A DNA stretch of 18,916 nt, taken from the NCBI GenBank assembly GCA_023399375.1, contig JAEWPX010000062.1, positions 1 to 18,916 on the forward strand. The letters are read 5' to 3'. Both the position numbers and the translations under genes were made by a program. This DNA comes from Pseudomonadota bacterium (GTDB taxonomy: Bacteria > Desulfobacterota > Desulfovibrionia > Desulfovibrionales > Desulfovibrionaceae). Below, in pieces: positions 1-6,636 of the stretch (position 1 is the first letter of the stretch; each line of letters starts with the position of its first letter). The notes under the pieces were generated by a model, which worked only from the letters and a program-made list of their open reading frames with translations, made no database searches and was not told the origin of the DNA.

Positions 1-2576
1 GGTTTGGCGTCGCGGCCGGCCAGCTCGCGCCGGGCGCTCTCGCGGCCGGCGAGCCCGGCCTCGATGCGCCGCTCCGCATCCCTGGCCCGGGCGGCGAGCG
101 CTGCCGGCAGCGGCCCCTTTTCGCGCAGGGCGCGGTAGGCCGCGTCCGCACCGGAAACGTCCTTTTTGCGCAACAGCGCCTCCACGGCGTCGAGCCCGGC
201 CAATGCCGCGACCTCGGCCTGCCTGCGAGCGGCGACGACCTGCTCGCGCCAGCCGGCCACGGCCGCATGGCCCGGGCGCACGGCCTCGGCTTCGGCCACG
301 GCGTCGAGCGCCAGGTCGAAACGCTTGGCTCCGAGATAGTCCCTGGCCCGGGCCAGTGCCTCGGACACGGCATCGCGGGCCCGCGTGAGCTTGTCGCGCC
401 TGGCGGTCAGGGCCGGGTTGCCCGGGGTCAGCGCCAGCATGTCGTTGACGGCCAGGATCGCGCCGTCCAGGTCGCCGGCGGCGGTGCGCTTGTCGGCATC
501 GGCCGCAAGGGCCGCAAGCCGCCTGTCTCGGTCGAGGCGGTGCGCCAGGGCGCTTTGCAGGGAGGCCAACCGGGCATGGCGCGGGCTGATCTTCGCGGCC
601 TCGGCCAGGGCGCTTCGCGCCTCGTCGGGCTTGCCTGCGGCAATGGCCGCCTCGGCCTTGTCCTCGGCGTGCACGAGCCGCTCGCGCGCCTGGGCGATCT
701 CGCCGCGCGCCCGGGAAGCGCCGGGATGCTCGGGATCGAGCGCCACGGCCTCGGTCAGGGTCGCCAGGGAGGCGTCGGCCTCGCCAGCGTTCCACTGGTC
801 CCTGGCCCGGGCCAGGCGTTCGTCCATGCGCCAGGCCTTGTCCTTGCGCGCGGCGATGGCCGCTTCGAGTTCGCGGGTCGCCGCGAAACGCGGGTTGACG
901 GCGCGGGCCTCGTCGAGGGCCAGGGCGGCGCTGTCGAAACGTTTGGCCGCAAGGTAGGCGGAGGATTGCTTGAGAGCGGCAAGGAGCCGTTCGCGGTCGG
1001 CCACCAGGCGCTCGCGCGCGGCCTTGGCCGCGGTGTGGCCGGGATCGAGGCGCAAGGCCTCGCCCGTTTTGGCGATGGCTTCGTCCACTGCGCCGGCATC
1101 CCAGCGCTCGCGGGAGAGGGCCAGCAGCTTGTCCACCCTGTCCAACACATCGCGGCGCGCGGCCGCCTCCCGGCGCAGGCCCTCGATGGCTCCGGCCCGG
1201 GCGTTGACCTTGGCCGCCTCGCCGAGCATGGCCGCGACCTCGGAAAAATCGTCCGAGGCCAGCGCCGCGCCAGCCTTGGCCAGGCAGGAATCCAGCCGCG
1301 CCTTGTCCCGGTCGATGCGCTCCAGGGCGGCCAGGGCCGGAATGTTTTTCGGATTGCCCCGGGCCGCCTTGGCGGCAAGCGAAAGCGCCCGGTCCGGATC
1401 GCCCTCGGCCCAGGCCTGTCCGGCCGCGGCCACGAGCCTGTCCGTCTCCCGGGCCTTGGCCACGGCCGTGTCCAGGACTTCCCGGGACACGGTCACGTCG
1501 AAGCCGCCCTCGCCCTTGCCAAGGAGCAGCCCCCGGGAATCGCGCACTTCCAGGGTCGCCTTGCACGCGCCGAGGTTTTCCCGCGAGACCGCGATCTCGC
1601 GGCCGTCCTCGCCGCCCCGCACGCGCGCTCCCGGGCACAGGCTCCAGCCGTAGGAAAGGGGCGCATGACGCGGCGGCGGCGACACGGCGGCGCGCAGCCG
1701 TACGTTTTGCCCCACGGCCACGCCGTCGGCCGGCACCGGGCCCTCGCCTTCGCGCCAGACCGTGGCCGGCGCTTCGAGCAGCCCCTTGTTCTCCACGGTA
1801 ACCGTGTACGGCCTTGCCGCGACCTTCATGGCAGCCGCGCCGAGGTCGGCTTCCTTGCCGGATTCCGGGCGGGCCGTGGCCGTCACGCGCACGGGCACGC
1901 TCCCGGCCGCGGTGGGGTAGAACGTCAGGGCGCGCTCATCCACGCGCACGAGCCGGGCCGTGTCCGGCAGCGGGTCCCAGCGGAATTCCACGCCGTCGTG
2001 GACCGGAAAATCGCGGATCGACACCGTGACCTCCTCGCCCACGAGCGGCGAGGCCGGCTGCACGGACAAGGCGAAGGCAGGCTTGCCGATGTCGAGGTCC
2101 ACGGGTTCGGACACGGCGGCCAGCCCCTTGGATGGGCCGGCGCGCGGCACCACCTCGACCCAGACGCGCTGATGCCCGGGTTGCAAAAAGACGGCCGTGT
2201 TGGTGAATGGCCCTTCCCGTTCCAGGAACCGGGCTCCGTCGTCGCCCTTCCAGCGGCACACGTAGCCGTCCGGCCCCAGTTCGCGGTTGCCGTCGAAGAG
2301 GTGCGCCTCGAACGAGGCCGCGCCGCCCACGCGCACCGCGCCCCCGGCCGGGGCGCTCTGGCGCAGTTCCACCCGAAACCCCGAAGCCTCGCCGTCGCGG
2401 ACTGCCGGGCCGTCGTCCCTGCGAGGCGCGGCGTCGGGCGCGCGCACGGCCGCCTGGGCCGGATCGGCGCACCAGCCGGGCGCGGCCGGCGCGGCGAGCC
2501 ACAGCGCCAGGGCCAGGGTCAGGACGAGGAGCGGGGGCAACGCCCTGCTTCCACAAGAGGGTATGATATGCCGCAT
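1..2576 (-). CDS. Large exported protein with Ig/PKD-like domains and helical TPR-like repeats (C-terminus outside window)
   Basis: An open frame of 858 codons starts at ATG 2576 and leaves the window at base 1 without a stop, so the gene is partial. An AAGGAAG Shine-Dalgarno about 10 bases upstream supports this start. Residues 1-36 form a signal peptide: a basic start, a Leu/Ala-rich core and a likely cleavage near APGWCA. About 60-370 reads as three beta-sandwich modules; one has PLVGEEVTVSI followed by FYPTAAGSVPVRVTATA, and a PKD-like one contains YGWSLCPGARV. From about 370 to the edge the chain is Ala/Arg/Asp/Glu-rich and helical. It carries recurring units of roughly 70-80 residues with TPR-like features such as DEAIAKTGEALRLDPGHTAA. 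I infer a periplasmic or surface scaffold protein; the substrate is unknown. The opposite strand is also open across this stretch, but only as a product of GC bias. Confidence 0.8.
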   Translation of the reverse strand, partial: MRHIIPSCGSRALPPLLVLTLALALWLAAPAAPGWCADPAQAAVRAPDAAPRRDDGPAVRDGEASGFRVELRQSAPAGGAVRVGGAASFEAHLFDGNRELGPDGYVCRWKGDDGARFLEREGPFTNTAVFLQPGHQRVWVEVVPRAGPSKGLAAVSEPVDLDIGKPAFALSVQPASPLVGEEVTVSIRDFPVHDGVEFRWDPLPDTARLVRVDERALTFYPTAAGSVPVRVTATARPESGKEADLGAAAMKVAARPYTVTVENKGLLEAPATVWREGEGPVPADGVAVGQNVRLRAAVSPPPRHAPLSYGWSLCPGARVRGGEDGREIAVSRENLGACKATLEVRDSRGLLLGKGEGGFDVTVSREVLDTAVAKARETDRLVAAAGQAWAEGDPDRALSLAAKAARGNPKNIPALAALERIDRDKARLDSCLAKAGAALASDDFSEVAAMLGEAAKVNARAGAIEGLRREAAARRDVLDRVDKLLALSRERWDAGAVDEAIAKTGEALRLDPGHTAAKAARERLVADRERLLAALKQSSAYLAAKRFDSAALALDEARAVNPRFAATRELEAAIAARKDKAWRMDERLARARDQWNAGEADASLATLTEAVALDPEHPGASRARGEIAQARERLVHAEDKAEAAIAAGKPDEARSALAEAAKISPRHARLASLQSALAHRLDRDRRLAALAADADKRTAAGDLDGAILAVNDMLALTPGNPALTARRDKLTRARDAVSEALARARDYLGAKRFDLALDAVAEAEAVRPGHAAVAGWREQVVAARRQAEVAALAGLDAVEALLRKKDVSGADAAYRALREKGPLPAALAARARDAERRIEAGLAGRESARRELAGRDAK

Positions 2577-2609
2577 CACGATGTCGCTTCCTTGCGTTTG
2601 CACAAATGA

Positions 2610-2626
2610 AGCAGCAATCGTGCCAG
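2610..2626 (-). promoter_or_regulatory. Sigma-54 (-24/-12) promoter of the exported repeat-protein gene
   Basis: The minus strand reads CTGGCACGATTGCTGCT, which matches the sigma-54 consensus YTGGCACGRNNNTTGCW at every defined position except one T. The diagnostic GG and GC are separated by exactly 10 bases. The predicted start is near 2599. This gives a leader of about 23 bases that contains the ribosome-binding site of the gene starting at 2576. Sigma-54 promoters need an enhancer-binding activator; no activator gene or site was identified here. Confidence 0.75.
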
Positions 2627-2694
2627 GAAAAAATCGCCGCCCCCTCTAAGGGAAGCGCCGCAGCGTCCGAAAGGAACCGGGCAAGGAGAACGTC

Positions 2695-2991
2695 ATGAAA
2701 AACGCCATCGCCCGCATCCAGGAAACCCCCGGCCACGTGCTCGACATCCGCCAGCCCGAACACGCCGCCAAGTTGAGCGAGGCATTCGCCCGGGAGCGCC
2801 TGAACGTGCAGGCCGCGCTGGCGGAACTCGCCGCCATGCGCTACGGCGACGCCGCCGCGCGCGAGGCCACGGCGTTTACCACCATGGAGCCCATGCCCGG
2901 CCACGGCCTCATGGCCCGCGCCCCCCGCGAAGTGCTACGCCTGCGCGCGGCGCTGTTTCTGGTTTCGTGCCACGAGCACAGGCTCAATTAG
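2695..2991 (+). CDS. Small conserved-looking hypothetical protein, 98 aa
   Basis: This 98-codon gene starts at ATG 2695 behind a CAAGGAG ribosome-binding site and ends at TAG 2991. It is divergent from the exported repeat-protein gene across a 118-base gap. Codon use is GC-ending, like the chromosomal backbone, which supports a real gene. The product has no signal peptide or membrane segment. It is largely helical and charged (QPEHAAKLSEAFARERLNVQAALAEL), with a short central segment rich in Met and Pro (TTMEPMPGHGLMARAPREVL). I do not recognise the family and no function can be assigned. A soluble cytoplasmic protein is the most that can be said. No clear promoter or intrinsic terminator was seen for it. 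Confidence 0.65.
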   Translation: MKNAIARIQETPGHVLDIRQPEHAAKLSEAFARERLNVQAALAELAAMRYGDAAAREATAFTTMEPMPGHGLMARAPREVLRLRAALFLVSCHEHRLN

Positions 2992-3108
2992 GGTGGGGGA
3001 AGAGGGCCAGGAAGAGTCGTCCGTCCGGGCCGGCGTGCATGAGGGAAAGGCGCACGGAGGCTTTCGAATGAGCGTTGGTCGTGAAATGATTTCAAGGTAT
3101 TGTGAAAC

Positions 3109-3150
3109 GGAAAAACAAGCGCGGCGCTGCAACACCCTGCAACGCCGCGC
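3109..3150 (-). terminator. Rho-independent terminator after the AT-rich gene pair
   Basis: On the minus strand a 13-base arm (GCGCGGCGTTGCA) pairs with TGCAGCGCCGCGC around a six-base loop. The only flaw is one T-G position. The stem is followed by TTGTTTTTCC. It lies 23 bases past the stop of the gene ending at 3173, so it closes that transcript. Confidence 0.85.
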
Positions 3151-3172
3151 AAACCATGCACGACATCAAACT

Positions 3173-3574
3173 TTACTTCTCAAAACACTGCAGTGATTTG
3201 TCAATATCCTCGTCGGACATGTCGATCTTGAGCGTGAGCGCCCTTGCGTCCTTCGCCACGGCAAGAATGATGGCTATGATGTCTCGTATGCCGACACACA
3301 CCTTCCCGACGAGAGGGACATCAATACAAAACTTCACATCGGCATAGGAATCCGGCCTCGTCAGATCGATACCGTCCCCTTTGACATCGCCAGTAACATC
3401 ATACAGGACTACACCAGACCAAATCACATGCCGGCATCTTATCTTGAAGAGAAAATTGGCCACAGTCCCCGAGACTTCGAATTTCTCACACCAAGCGTTT
3501 CCTTCATTGCCTGCCGCGAGTCCTTTCAGGTAATTGACGACTTCCTGAGCCACCAAAGAATTGCAACCACTCAT
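3173..3574 (-). CDS. Hypothetical protein, 133 aa, in the AT-rich insert
   Basis: ATG 3574 is preferred over an in-frame GTG at 3586 because GGAGG lies 5 bases before the ATG. The product is 133 residues and contains six cysteines (positions 4, 29, 47, 83, 93 and 130). It has a beta-like central part (FEVSGTVANFLFKIRCRHVI, then VVLYDVTGDV) and one hydrophobic stretch at about 97-109 (RDIIAIILAVAKD), which is rather short and interrupted for a confident membrane helix. The C-terminus is acidic (KIDMSDEDIDKSL). It is the downstream partner of the 109-aa gene, 56 bases away on the same strand, and is closed by a strong terminator. Base composition is clearly more AT-rich than the flanks, which suggests horizontal acquisition. 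I do not recognise the family. Confidence 0.7.
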   Translation of the reverse strand: MSGCNSLVAQEVVNYLKGLAAGNEGNAWCEKFEVSGTVANFLFKIRCRHVIWSGVVLYDVTGDVKGDGIDLTRPDSYADVKFCIDVPLVGKVCVGIRDIIAIILAVAKDARALTLKIDMSDEDIDKSLQCFEK

Positions 3575-3630
3575 AGCATCCTCCACGGCAAAACTGTTCT
3601 TTTACAATGGACAGACACCTTAGCCGCAAA

Positions 3631-3960
3631 TCAGTGCGCCGTTTTGACTTCGATATCGGCAATCAACTTGTTTTCATAAAATATACTTACGATTTTGCAG
3701 GTCGTTGCCGCAGACTCCAGATCCTCCTCATAGCGACACGGTACCCATCGATCGCTTGGAGCATCGTTTCCCGCCGAAGGGACCAAAGGTTTTAACGCCA
3801 AATCGAGAATAAGAATCGTATCATTTATCCCCTGTGGAACTCTTTTTGACAGCACGGGCCGTACTCCGAGGAGTTTCAGCAGCATCTCCCCTGTCACATA
3901 TAGAGTACGTTTGCTCATTGGCATTACATCAATCCATGCGTTCCAATTCCTAGTTTCCAT
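3631..3960 (-). CDS. Hypothetical protein, 109 aa, predicted small beta-sandwich
   Basis: The gene starts at ATG 3960 with a GGGGGAG ribosome-binding site directly upstream and ends at TGA 3631. The 109-residue product alternates short hydrophobic strands with turns (KRTLYVTGEMLLKL, then VPQGINDTILILDLALKP, then KIVSIFYENKLIADIEVKTAH). I read this as a compact all-beta domain; there is no signal peptide or membrane helix. It is the first gene of a likely two-gene unit with the 133-aa gene downstream, and the two share the same AT-richer composition. I cannot name the family. The tandem of two small unknown genes would suit a cargo, immunity or inhibitor pair, but the sequence gives no direct evidence for that. 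Confidence 0.7.
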   Translation of the reverse strand: METRNWNAWIDVMPMSKRTLYVTGEMLLKLLGVRPVLSKRVPQGINDTILILDLALKPLVPSAGNDAPSDRWVPCRYEEDLESAATTCKIVSIFYENKLIADIEVKTAH

Positions 3961-4255
3961 ACTCCCCCCTTCTGCGAATTCATCTTTTTCTTACAACAGA
4001 CAGTCTGCTCCATGAATGTTTGCCTTGACGGCACAACGCCCCAAAGGACCTCCTTATGTACTGCGACCTGTTTCTCATGTTCCCTCTCCACGATATGCTC
4101 CAGTCGGGATAGCCGCGCCCAAACGACCCGGGCAATCGCGGCCCCGGCGCACGCAGACGTCGAACCGCTCCCAGGCAAACGCCCCTGGGGCCCTCTTTCG
4201 AGGCGTTACCGCCATGCGAAGTTGCATCACAGGCGGCACCAAACAAAAATACCCT

Positions 4256-4294
4256 TTAAACACAGAGGGATAAGTCATAGTCAAGAATCATCAT
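4256..4294 (-). CDS. Possible 12-codon mini-ORF (leader peptide or broken gene start)
   Basis: On the minus strand AGAGGA lies six bases before ATG 4294. The frame reads MMILDYDLSLCV and stops with TAA at 4256. The initiation signal is good, but the peptide is very short and no attenuator structure follows it. It may be chance, a leader peptide, or the 5' stub of a gene truncated by later rearrangement. Confidence 0.2.
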   Translation of the reverse strand: MMILDYDLSLCV

Positions 4295-4309
4295 ATGCCA
4301 TCCTCTGAA

Positions 4310-4340
4310 ATTATCAATAGACTTATATTGTTTTTTGCAA
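4310..4340 (-). promoter_or_regulatory. Candidate sigma-70 promoter for the AT-rich unit
   Basis: On the minus strand TTGCAA (4335-4340) and TGATAA (4311-4316) are separated by 18 bases in the most AT-rich part of the window. It points toward the 12-codon frame and the two unknown genes. The match is moderate and the distance to the 109-aa gene is long, so this is only a candidate. Confidence 0.3.
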
Positions 4341-4400
4341 ATACTCCTCGGCAGATCTTCCCGCGAAATCGCGTGCCGCCGTTCAAGAAAACCATCCCCA

Positions 4401-4437
4401 ATAAAAAAGCCGCGCCCCTCGTACCGGGCGCGGCTTT
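4401..4437 (-). terminator. Rho-independent terminator of the DRTGG-domain gene
   Basis: The minus strand has a perfect 12-base-pair stem, AAAGCCGCGCCC pairing with GGGCGCGGCTTT, with an eight-base loop. The T-rich run TTTTTTAT overlaps and follows the 3' arm. It lies 27 bases after the stop at 4465. Confidence 0.9.
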
Positions 4438-4464
4438 CAAAAGCCAAAAAGAAGAATCGGGACG

Positions 4465-5532
4465 TCAGCGGCCGAGGCCGAGCTGTTCCATGAGCACGCC
4501 GAAATCGAGGTTGGCGTTGATCAGCTGCGCGCCCTGGCGGATCTTGATCTCGTCGCGCAGCTTGTGGCGCATTAAAAGCGTCTCCATTTTCTTGGCCACG
4601 GTATAAGTGTCCTCGCGCACCACGATGATGGGGATCTCCAGCACCTCGGAGCGGGTGAGGATGATGTCGTTGGGATAGAGGTTACCCGTGAGCACCAGAC
4701 ACGGGCTGTCGCCCTCGAGCGCCACGAGATGCACGTCGGAGCGGTCGCCGCCGACGATGATGGCGGAATTTTTCTGCCGCCTAAAGTGCGTCATGAAGTT
4801 TTCCACCTGCATGGTGCCGATGAGGAAACTCTCCACGATGCGGTCGGCCTTGTGGTGGGCGGAAATCACCTTGCCACCCAGGCGGTCGGCCAGGTCGGAC
4901 ACCTTGATGGCGGCCATGAGCGGGTCCTTGGGGATAATGCCAAGCACCCGGATGCCCCGGTCGCGCAGGAAGGGGGCGATGAGCGTGTGCGTCTCGTCCA
5001 GGAAGTTCTGCGCCACGTCGTTCAAGATGACCCCGGCCAGGTGGTCGCCGAGCTGCTCGCGCAACACGAGCAGATAGTCGTAGTTGAGCTCCTTGGAATA
5101 GCGGTCGATGACCACGGCCTTGAGCCCGAGCTCACGCACCACGCGCACGCCGTCGGCGTTGCAGTATTTGCCGGTGTGCATGCCGCCCGAACCGCCGATC
5201 AGGGTGACGTCCTTGCCGGCCGCCACTTTCTCGTAGGCGTCGCGGATCATGCCCATCACGTCGCCGGTCTGGTTGCGGAAGGCCTTGACCTGGAAATCAT
5301 GGGAAGCGATGATCGGGGTCAGGGTTTCCGGCGCTTCGTCCGTGCGCAGGATGCGCTGGACATGGTAGGCGTCGTCGTCCCACAGCCGGCCGTCGATCTC
5401 CCGGGGCATGGCCCCCACGGGCTTCAAGTAGCCTACGCGGTAGCCTTCCTTCTGGAAACGCAGCCCAAGGCCCATGACGACCATGTTTTTACCGGAATAT
5501 CCGGCGGTTGCGCCAATATATAATCCAGCCAT
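4465..5532 (-). CDS. P-loop (AAA_26) plus DRTGG domain protein, phosphotransacetylase N-terminal type
   Basis: The start is ATG 5532, not the upstream in-frame codons, because AGGAGG lies just before it and the preceding in-frame sequence looks non-coding. The 355-residue product has a P-loop near the N-terminus (GATAGYSGKN, 7-16) and YLKPVG at 35-40, as in the dethiobiotin-synthetase-like domain. A DRTGG domain lies at about 212-320, with GGDRSD at 261-266 in place of the name-giving motif. These domains form the N-terminal regulatory half of long bacterial phosphate acetyltransferases. The acetyl-transfer domain itself is absent, so this is a stand-alone version. A role in acetyl-CoA/acetyl-phosphate metabolism or nucleotide sensing is inferred, not shown. 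It is divergent from rnc and has its own terminator. Confidence 0.85.
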   Translation of the reverse strand: MAGLYIGATAGYSGKNMVVMGLGLRFQKEGYRVGYLKPVGAMPREIDGRLWDDDAYHVQRILRTDEAPETLTPIIASHDFQVKAFRNQTGDVMGMIRDAYEKVAAGKDVTLIGGSGGMHTGKYCNADGVRVVRELGLKAVVIDRYSKELNYDYLLVLREQLGDHLAGVILNDVAQNFLDETHTLIAPFLRDRGIRVLGIIPKDPLMAAIKVSDLADRLGGKVISAHHKADRIVESFLIGTMQVENFMTHFRRQKNSAIIVGGDRSDVHLVALEGDSPCLVLTGNLYPNDIILTRSEVLEIPIIVVREDTYTVAKKMETLLMRHKLRDEIKIRQGAQLINANLDFGVLMEQLGLGR

Positions 5533-5565
5533 GGTGCCTTCCTCCTGTGGCTGCTCGGGAAACGC

Positions 5566-5622
5566 CCTGCGCCGCCTTCGGCTGCCTCGGCATAAAATGC
5601 CCGCACCGGCCGGGATAATCAA
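5566..5622 (-). promoter_or_regulatory. Possible promoter with overlapping dyad upstream of the DRTGG gene
   Basis: On the minus strand TTGATT (5617-5622) and TTTTAT (5592-5597) are 19 bases apart, a poor but possible sigma-70 promoter. A perfect inverted repeat, GGCAT-AAA-ATGCC (5589-5601), overlaps the -10 region and could bind a dimeric regulator. The 230-base divergent gap must also hold the rnc promoter, which I could not place. Confidence 0.25.
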
Positions 5623-5762
5623 GCCAATTGCCGGCGCACAGGGGAAAAACCCGCCGCCAGGCCGCGGCGCCCTTGCCAACGCGCCGCGAAAGGACGAAAA
5701 CCGGCCGCGCCGTCCGGCACCCGATTCGTCACCCCGACGGCAAAGCGTTTGGAGCACGCCCC

Positions 5763-6482
5763 ATGTCCGATGATACCGCCGCCCTCGCCCGATCCCTGGG
5801 CCACGCCTTTGCCAGGCCGGAGCTCCTGGCCACGGCGCTGACGCACAGCTCCTTTGCCAACGAACGCGGCGACGTCGCCAACCACAACGAGCGCCTGGAA
5901 TTTTTAGGCGACGCAGTGCTCGAGTTGTGCGTGTCCGAAGAAATTTTCGCCCGCTATCCCGAATCCCCGGAAGGCGAGCTGACCCTGCTGCGTTCCCAGC
6001 TCGTCAACGAGGGCAGCCTCGCCGCCATGGCCAGGACCCTGCGTCTGGAGGAGCATATCCGTCTGGGCAAGGGGGAGGAAAACCAGGGGGGCAGGGCGCG
6101 GCCGGCGCTTTTAAGCGACGTGTTCGAGGCCGTGATCGGCGCGCTGTTCCTGGACGGGGGCTACGCGGCGGCAAGGCGCTTCGTGGCCGAGACGTTCCGA
6201 GACGTCTGGCCGGACAGGCCCCTTGCGCCCAAAAGCAAGGATTTCAAGAGCCGACTGCAGGAGCACACCCAGAGGACCCACAAGGCCCGGCCGGTGTATG
6301 CGCTGCTCGGCAGCGACGGTCCCGAGCACGACAAGCGCTTTCGCGTGCGCCTGACCCTGCCGGACGGCCGGGAACTCACGGCCGTGGACAAGAGCGTGAA
6401 AAAGGCGGAACAGCTGGCGGCCCGCATGGCCCTGGAAAGCCTCGCGGACGTTGCGGCCGAAGTTGCCGACGGGAATTCCTGA
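5763..6482 (+). CDS. rnc: Ribonuclease III
   Basis: RNase III cleaves double-stranded RNA during rRNA and mRNA processing. ATG 5763 follows a GGAG site and gives 239 residues, close to the usual 225-250. The catalytic domain shows the family signature HNERLEFLGD at 41-50, with the first acidic metal ligands at E43 and D50. The second pair lies in LLSDVFEAVIGA (D119, E122). A double-stranded RNA-binding domain follows from about 158 (DFKSRLQEHTQ) to the end, including the KSVKKAEQLAARMALE helix. An in-frame GTG-type extension upstream to 5628 is rejected because it is low-complexity Arg/Pro sequence without family character. It is divergent from the DRTGG gene and followed by a strong terminator. 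Confidence 0.97.
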   Translation: MSDDTAALARSLGHAFARPELLATALTHSSFANERGDVANHNERLEFLGDAVLELCVSEEIFARYPESPEGELTLLRSQLVNEGSLAAMARTLRLEEHIRLGKGEENQGGRARPALLSDVFEAVIGALFLDGGYAAARRFVAETFRDVWPDRPLAPKSKDFKSRLQEHTQRTHKARPVYALLGSDGPEHDKRFRVRLTLPDGRELTAVDKSVKKAEQLAARMALESLADVAAEVADGNS

Positions 6483-6564
6483 ACCCGCTTCCGGCGCGGC
6501 CCGCGCCATTTCGCGTCGCGACGGCCCCTGTCAAAAAATTGTCCGCTCGCGGCGCGGCCCATTC

Positions 6565-6613
6565 GGACCAGGGAGGGACCGGCGTCGCGGTCCCCGCCTC
6601 CCTGGTCCTTTTT
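6565..6613 (+). terminator. Rho-independent terminator of rnc
   Basis: On the plus strand GGACCAGGGAGG (6565-6576) pairs perfectly with CCTCCCTGGTCC (6597-6608). The internal loop can itself fold further (GACC with GGTC), and five T follow. It sits between the convergent genes rnc and flagellin. The opposite strand has no T tail after the stem, so termination of flagellin here would be weaker. Confidence 0.88.
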
Positions 6614-6636
6614 CATAACCCACCAATGCCTTGCGC

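Larger units (their letters stand above)
3961..4400. other. Gene-poor stretch with fragments and a stranded Shine-Dalgarno
   Basis: No convincing gene is seen in these 440 bases. The minus strand holds several short overlapping frames in all three phases, none with coherent protein character. A perfect AAGGAGG at 4049-4055 is not followed by a usable reading frame; the best gives 18 codons. A 12-codon open frame at 4256-4294 has a proper start signal (AGAGGA, six bases, ATG). About 4090-4200 is GC-rich inside an otherwise AT-rich stretch, so the region looks patchy. It probably carries the promoter for the 109-aa gene and remnants of a lost gene. Confidence 0.5.

Noticed and set aside
267..2609. 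780-codon open frame on the plus strand opposite the exported repeat protein
   Set aside because: It has no family character and is rich in Gly, Arg, His and Gln, as expected from antisense reading of GC-rich codons. The minus-strand frame has a signal peptide, a ribosome-binding site, a sigma-54 promoter and domain-like sequence.
1936..2904. 322-codon minus-strand frame overlapping the start of the exported protein
   Set aside because: It is out of frame with the better-supported gene and becomes Arg/Gly/Pro-rich after 2570, a frame shadow. Its start lies inside the divergent 98-aa gene.
2993..3196. 67-codon plus-strand frame after the 98-aa gene
   Set aside because: Weak start signal, no coherent composition, and it runs through the terminator and into the convergent 133-aa gene.
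3924..4178. 84-codon minus-strand frame (TTG start) upstream of the 109-aa gene
   Set aside because: It has a coiled-coil-like middle but no ribosome-binding site. It overlaps the well-initiated 109-aa gene out of frame and ends shortly after. Kept only as a possible remnant.
5533..5757. 75-codon N-terminal extension of the DRTGG protein
   Set aside because: The extension is Arg/Pro/Gly-rich and lies in the divergent promoter region. ATG 5532 has AGGAGG and starts exactly before the P-loop domain.
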